Positions 61,214 to 64,000 of a stretch of DNA of 64,000 nt are shown here, piece by piece (position 1 is the stretch's first letter; each line of letters begins with the position of its first letter). A model generated the notes under the pieces. The model was not told the DNA's origin and ran no database searches. It saw nothing but the letters and a program-made list of their open reading frames with translations. Origin of the DNA: Polaromonas sp. (GTDB lineage: Bacteria > Pseudomonadota > Gammaproteobacteria > Burkholderiales > Burkholderiaceae_C); assembly GCF_030689685.1 (NCBI RefSeq), contig NZ_JAUYEY010000031.1, forward strand, positions 1 to 64,000, read 5' to 3'. Position numbers and translations under genes: made by a program.

Positions 61214-62010
61214 CAGACCGGAGCCAGCGCGGAACCGGCTTTGCCGGGCCGCGGGTGGCGCGCCCCTGGGGGGGTGACGCCGAAGGCGGCGCAGGGGGGC
61301 TTGTCCTTCGTGGCGTCCACACCCACATAGGTGCGTACCACATCCTGCATGGCGTGGACCTGGCCATACCGAAGGGGCAACTGACCATGCTGCTGGGCCG
61401 CAACGGCGCCGGAAAAACCACCACGCTGCGCACCATCATGGGCCTCTGGCAGGCCTCGCAGGGCAAAGTCAGTTTTGCCGGCCGCGACATCACCCGGCTC
61501 AACACGCCGCAAATCGCCGAACTCAACATTGCCTATGTGCCTGAAAGCATGGGCATTTTTTCGGACCTCACCGTCAAGGAAAACATGCTGCTGGCCGCGC
61601 GCAGTGCCAGCCGTGCCAGCCAGATGGACGAGGCGCGCCTCAAGTGGATTTTCTCGCTGTTTCCTCCGGTGGAGAAATTCTGGAACCACCCGGCCGGCAA
61701 ACTCTCGGGCGGTCAAAAGCAGATGCTGGCCGTGGCCCGTGCGATTGTCGAGCCGCGTGAACTGCTGATCGTCGACGAGCCCAGCAAAGGCCTGGCGCCG
61801 GCCATCATCAACAACATGATTGACGCGTTTGCGCAGCTCAAGGCCAGCGGGGTCACGATCTTGCTGGTCGAGCAAAACATCAACTTTGCCAAACGCCTGG
61901 GCGACACCGTCGCCGTGATGGACAACGGCCGCGTCGTGCATGCCGGCTCCATGGCGGAACTGGCAGCAGACGCCGCGTTGCAGCAATCGCTGCTGGGACT
62001 TGCCATATGA
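61210..62010 (+). CDS. ABC transporter ATPase (LivF type) with repeat-derived N-terminus
   Basis: 266-aa ATPase: Walker A GRNGAGKTTTLR, signature KLSGGQKQMLAVAR, Walker B LLIVDEPSKGLAP and an H-loop in LLVEQN. Homologues begin near LVLRGVHTHIGAYH. Here about 33 residues precede it, partly encoded by a GC-rich repeat-like stretch (CGCGCCCCTGGGGGGGTGAC at 61259-61278 and the CGAAGGCGG region). GGAGG before the ATG at 61210 supports this start. Confidence 0.92.
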   Translation: MTDRSQRGTGFAGPRVARPWGGDAEGGAGGLVLRGVHTHIGAYHILHGVDLAIPKGQLTMLLGRNGAGKTTTLRTIMGLWQASQGKVSFAGRDITRLNTPQIAELNIAYVPESMGIFSDLTVKENMLLAARSASRASQMDEARLKWIFSLFPPVEKFWNHPAGKLSGGQKQMLAVARAIVEPRELLIVDEPSKGLAPAIINNMIDAFAQLKASGVTILLVEQNINFAKRLGDTVAVMDNGRVVHAGSMAELAADAALQQSLLGLAI

Positions 62011-62990
62011 AAACTCTTGATTTCGACTGGAAGCCGCTGGCGTTGGTCCCGCTGCTGGCCGTGTTGGTTTTTCCCTTCATCGGCTCCAGCTCCACCTGGC
62101 TCACGCTGACGGTGGCGGGCCTGGCCATGGGCATGATCATCTTCATCATCGCCTCCGGCCTGACGCTGGTGTTCGGCTTGATGGACGTGCTCAATTTCGG
62201 CCATGGGGTCTTCATCGCACTCGGTGCGTTTGTGGCTACCAGCGTGCTCGGCGCCATGAGCGACTGGACCGGTTCGCAGGAACTCTGGCGCAACCTGGTG
62301 GCGGTGCTGCCGGCCATGCTGATTGCCATGCTGGTGGCGGGTGGCGTTGGCCTGGCGTTTGAGCGTTTCATCGTGCGGCCGGTGTATGGCCAGCATTTGA
62401 AGCAGATCCTGATCACCATGGGCGGCATGATCATCGGCGAGGAGCTGATCAAGGTGATTTGGGGGCCGGCGCAAATTGCGCTGCCGCTGCCCGAAGGCAT
62501 GCGCGGCTCGCTGCTGGTCGGCGATGCGGCGATTGAGAAATACCGCCTGATCGCCGTGGTGGTGGGCCTGGCCGTGTTTGCTGTGCTGGCCTGGACCTTG
62601 GCACGCACCAAGATCGGCCTGCTGATTCGTGCTGGCGTGCAGGACCGTGAAATGGTCGAGTCGCTGGGCTACCGCATCAAACGCCTGTTTGTCGGCGTGT
62701 TTGTGGTCGGCAGTGCGCTGGCCGGCCTGGGCGGCGTGATGTGGGGGCTGTACCAGCAGGGCGTGACGCCGCAGATGGGTGCCCAGGTCAATGTGCTGAT
62801 TTTCATCGTCATCATCATCGGTGGCCTGGGCTCGACCGGCGGTGCGCTGATAGGTGCCTTGCTGGTCGGCCTGATGGCCAACTACACCGGTTTTCTGGCG
62901 CCCAAGGTGGCGCTGTTCTCGAACATTGCGCTGATGGCCGCGGTGCTGCTGTGGCGGCCCCAGGGCATTTACCCCGTGACCAACCGCTGA
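62007..62990 (+). CDS. ABC transporter permease (LivH type)
   Basis: 327-aa membrane protein with about eight TM segments. The ASGLTLVFGLMDVLNFGHGV segment and GGLGSTGGALIGALLVGL are typical of LivH permeases. It starts within the stop of the second ATPase gene (ATGA). Confidence 0.92.
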   Translation: MKTLDFDWKPLALVPLLAVLVFPFIGSSSTWLTLTVAGLAMGMIIFIIASGLTLVFGLMDVLNFGHGVFIALGAFVATSVLGAMSDWTGSQELWRNLVAVLPAMLIAMLVAGGVGLAFERFIVRPVYGQHLKQILITMGGMIIGEELIKVIWGPAQIALPLPEGMRGSLLVGDAAIEKYRLIAVVVGLAVFAVLAWTLARTKIGLLIRAGVQDREMVESLGYRIKRLFVGVFVVGSALAGLGGVMWGLYQQGVTPQMGAQVNVLIFIVIIIGGLGSTGGALIGALLVGLMANYTGFLAPKVALFSNIALMAAVLLWRPQGIYPVTNR

Positions 62991-63000
62991 GGATGAGGCC

Positions 63001-64000
63001 ATGAACCCCTTCCTCACCCGCGTTCTTTCCAACGACTTTCCGCGCAGCCGCGTGCTGGCCGTCATTCTGGTGGGCCTGTTGCTGGCGCTGGCCTTTGCGC
63101 CGTTTATTTTTCCCGGCGTGAAGGCGCTCAACGTTGCGGCCAAGGTGCTGATTTTTATTGTGCTGGTGGCCAGCTTTGACTTGCTGCTGGGTTATACCGG
63201 CATCGTCAGTTTTGCGCACACCATGTTTTTTGGCATTGGTGCTTATGGCATCGCCGTAGCGACAACCCGCCTGGGGCCGACCTGGGAGGCGCTGGCAGCC
63301 GGGCTGCTGTCGTCGCTGGCCTTGTCCTTTGTGCTGTCGCTGCTGGTGGGTCTGTTTTCGCTGCGGGTCAAAGCCATCTTCTTTGCCATGATCACGCTGG
63401 CGGTGGCCTCGGCCTTCCAGACCCTGGCCTCGCAGTTGTCGGAGATCACCGGCGGCGAAGACGGCCTGAGCTTCAAGGTGCCCGAGCTGCTGTCGCCCAG
63501 CATGGAGTTTTTCGAGCAACCCTTTCTCGGTGTGTCCATCGACGGGCGTCTGCTGACCTACTACCTGCTGTTTGTGGTCACCGTGGTGCTGTTGCTGAGC
63601 CTGCTGCGCATCGTCAATTCACCGTTTGGCCGCGTGCTGCAGGCGATCCGCGAAAACGAGTTTCGCGCCGAAGCCATCGGTTACCGCGTGGTCGTCTACC
63701 GCACCACCTCCAGCGTGTTGTCGGCGCTGTTCGCCACGCTGGCCGGTGCCATGCTGGCACTCTGGCTGCGCTACAACGGGCCCGACACTTCGCTGTCGTT
63801 TGAAATCATGATCGACGTGCTGCTGATCGTCGTGATCGGCGGCATGGGCACGATTTACGGCTCCGCCATTGGCGCGGTGCTGTTTCTGGTGGCGCAAAGT
63901 TACCTGCAAGACCTGCTGCGCCTGGGCAGCGAAGCGGCCTCTGGCCTGCCCTGGCTGGCGGCCCTTCTTTCGCCCGACCGCTGGCTGCTCTGGCTGGGCC
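63001..64000 (+). CDS. ABC transporter permease (LivM type), truncated by the window
   Basis: The open frame starts with ATG at 63001, 10 bases after the LivH gene, and has no stop before the window ends (333 codons seen). SFDLLLGYTGIVSFAHTMFF is the LivM signature, and IRENEFRAEAIGYRVVVYR and VVIGGMGTIYGSAIGAVLF follow. It completes the importer; its real length is unknown. Confidence 0.92.
   Translation, partial: MNPFLTRVLSNDFPRSRVLAVILVGLLLALAFAPFIFPGVKALNVAAKVLIFIVLVASFDLLLGYTGIVSFAHTMFFGIGAYGIAVATTRLGPTWEALAAGLLSSLALSFVLSLLVGLFSLRVKAIFFAMITLAVASAFQTLASQLSEITGGEDGLSFKVPELLSPSMEFFEQPFLGVSIDGRLLTYYLLFVVTVVLLLSLLRIVNSPFGRVLQAIRENEFRAEAIGYRVVVYRTTSSVLSALFATLAGAMLALWLRYNGPDTSLSFEIMIDVLLIVVIGGMGTIYGSAIGAVLFLVAQSYLQDLLRLGSEAASGLPWLAALLSPDRWLLWLG

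Noticed and set aside
61713..63143. 476-codon leftward frame opposite livF and livH type genes
   Set aside because: Shadow frame; His/Gln-rich low-complexity translation with no family signature.
1..64000. CRISPR arrays, rRNA genes and insertion-sequence transposases
   Set aside because: I saw no regularly spaced direct repeats, no rRNA-like sequence and no transposase motifs. The only mobile element recognised is the filamentous prophage.

Overview
The window is a high-GC betaproteobacterial chromosome segment. The gene order cysS - DNA glycosylase - accA - tilS - lysC - tRNA-Ser, the tctDE/tctCBA and TAXI-TRAP transport loci, and the families of short dispersed repeats point to the Comamonadaceae (Rhodoferax/Polaromonas-like). 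That placement is inference from gene content, not from a search.

Layout. (1) 0.2-5.4 kb: uppP, then a leftward mutS - Anbu proteasome-like peptidase - alpha/beta hydrolase unit. (2) 5.6-20.3 kb: an aryl-polyene (xanthomonadin/APE-like) pigment cluster. It has three rightward genes (flavin halogenase-like enzyme, PlsC-type acyltransferase, GT2) converging on a tightly overlapping leftward operon. That operon encodes an ACP, a membrane protein, an acyl/aryl ligase, a hotdog dehydratase, an LpxL-type acyltransferase, a LolA-like protein, an MMPL exporter, a polysaccharide deacetylase, a methyltransferase, a ketosynthase, a chain-length factor, a dehydratase and a ketoreductase. (3) 20.6-34.8 kb: housekeeping genes (suhB, trmJ, cysE, mtfA, lpxH, two cyclophilins, an L,D-transpeptidase, a TPR protein, cysS, a DNA glycosylase, accA, a lipoprotein, tilS, lysC). 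(4) 34.97-42.45 kb: a complete-looking filamentous phage (inovirus) prophage in the 3' end of tRNA-Ser(GCU), flanked by 13-bp att repeats. It carries a repressor, ssDNA-binding protein, coat and adsorption proteins, a Zot-type assembly ATPase, an HUH Rep and a small serine recombinase. (5) 42.5-55.4 kb: a hypothetical protein, an I78 inhibitor lipoprotein, an RpiR - aminotransferase - TAXI-TRAP locus, hslR, and a TctDE two-component system divergent from tctCBA. (6) 55.5-57.2 kb: an AT-richer island with a small membrane protein and a HEPN-like protein of unknown function. (7) 57.4-64 kb: a sigma54 activator followed by a palindrome, a good -24/-12 promoter and a branched-chain-amino-acid/amide type ABC transporter operon; the last gene (livM type) runs off the window.

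The observation I find most interesting is at the phage attachment site. The leftward repressor frame has no stop before the att core. In the prophage it stops inside the antisense of tRNA-Ser. In the circular phage the same frame would run through attP straight into a leftward rho-independent terminator with no stop codon in between. This would make repressor stability depend on integration, reminiscent of mycobacteriophage integration-dependent immunity. A second notable item is a roughly 50-60 bp dispersed repeat found in frame inside mutS, trmJ, a response regulator and partly tilS, and apparently supplying the start codon of a DNA glycosylase gene.
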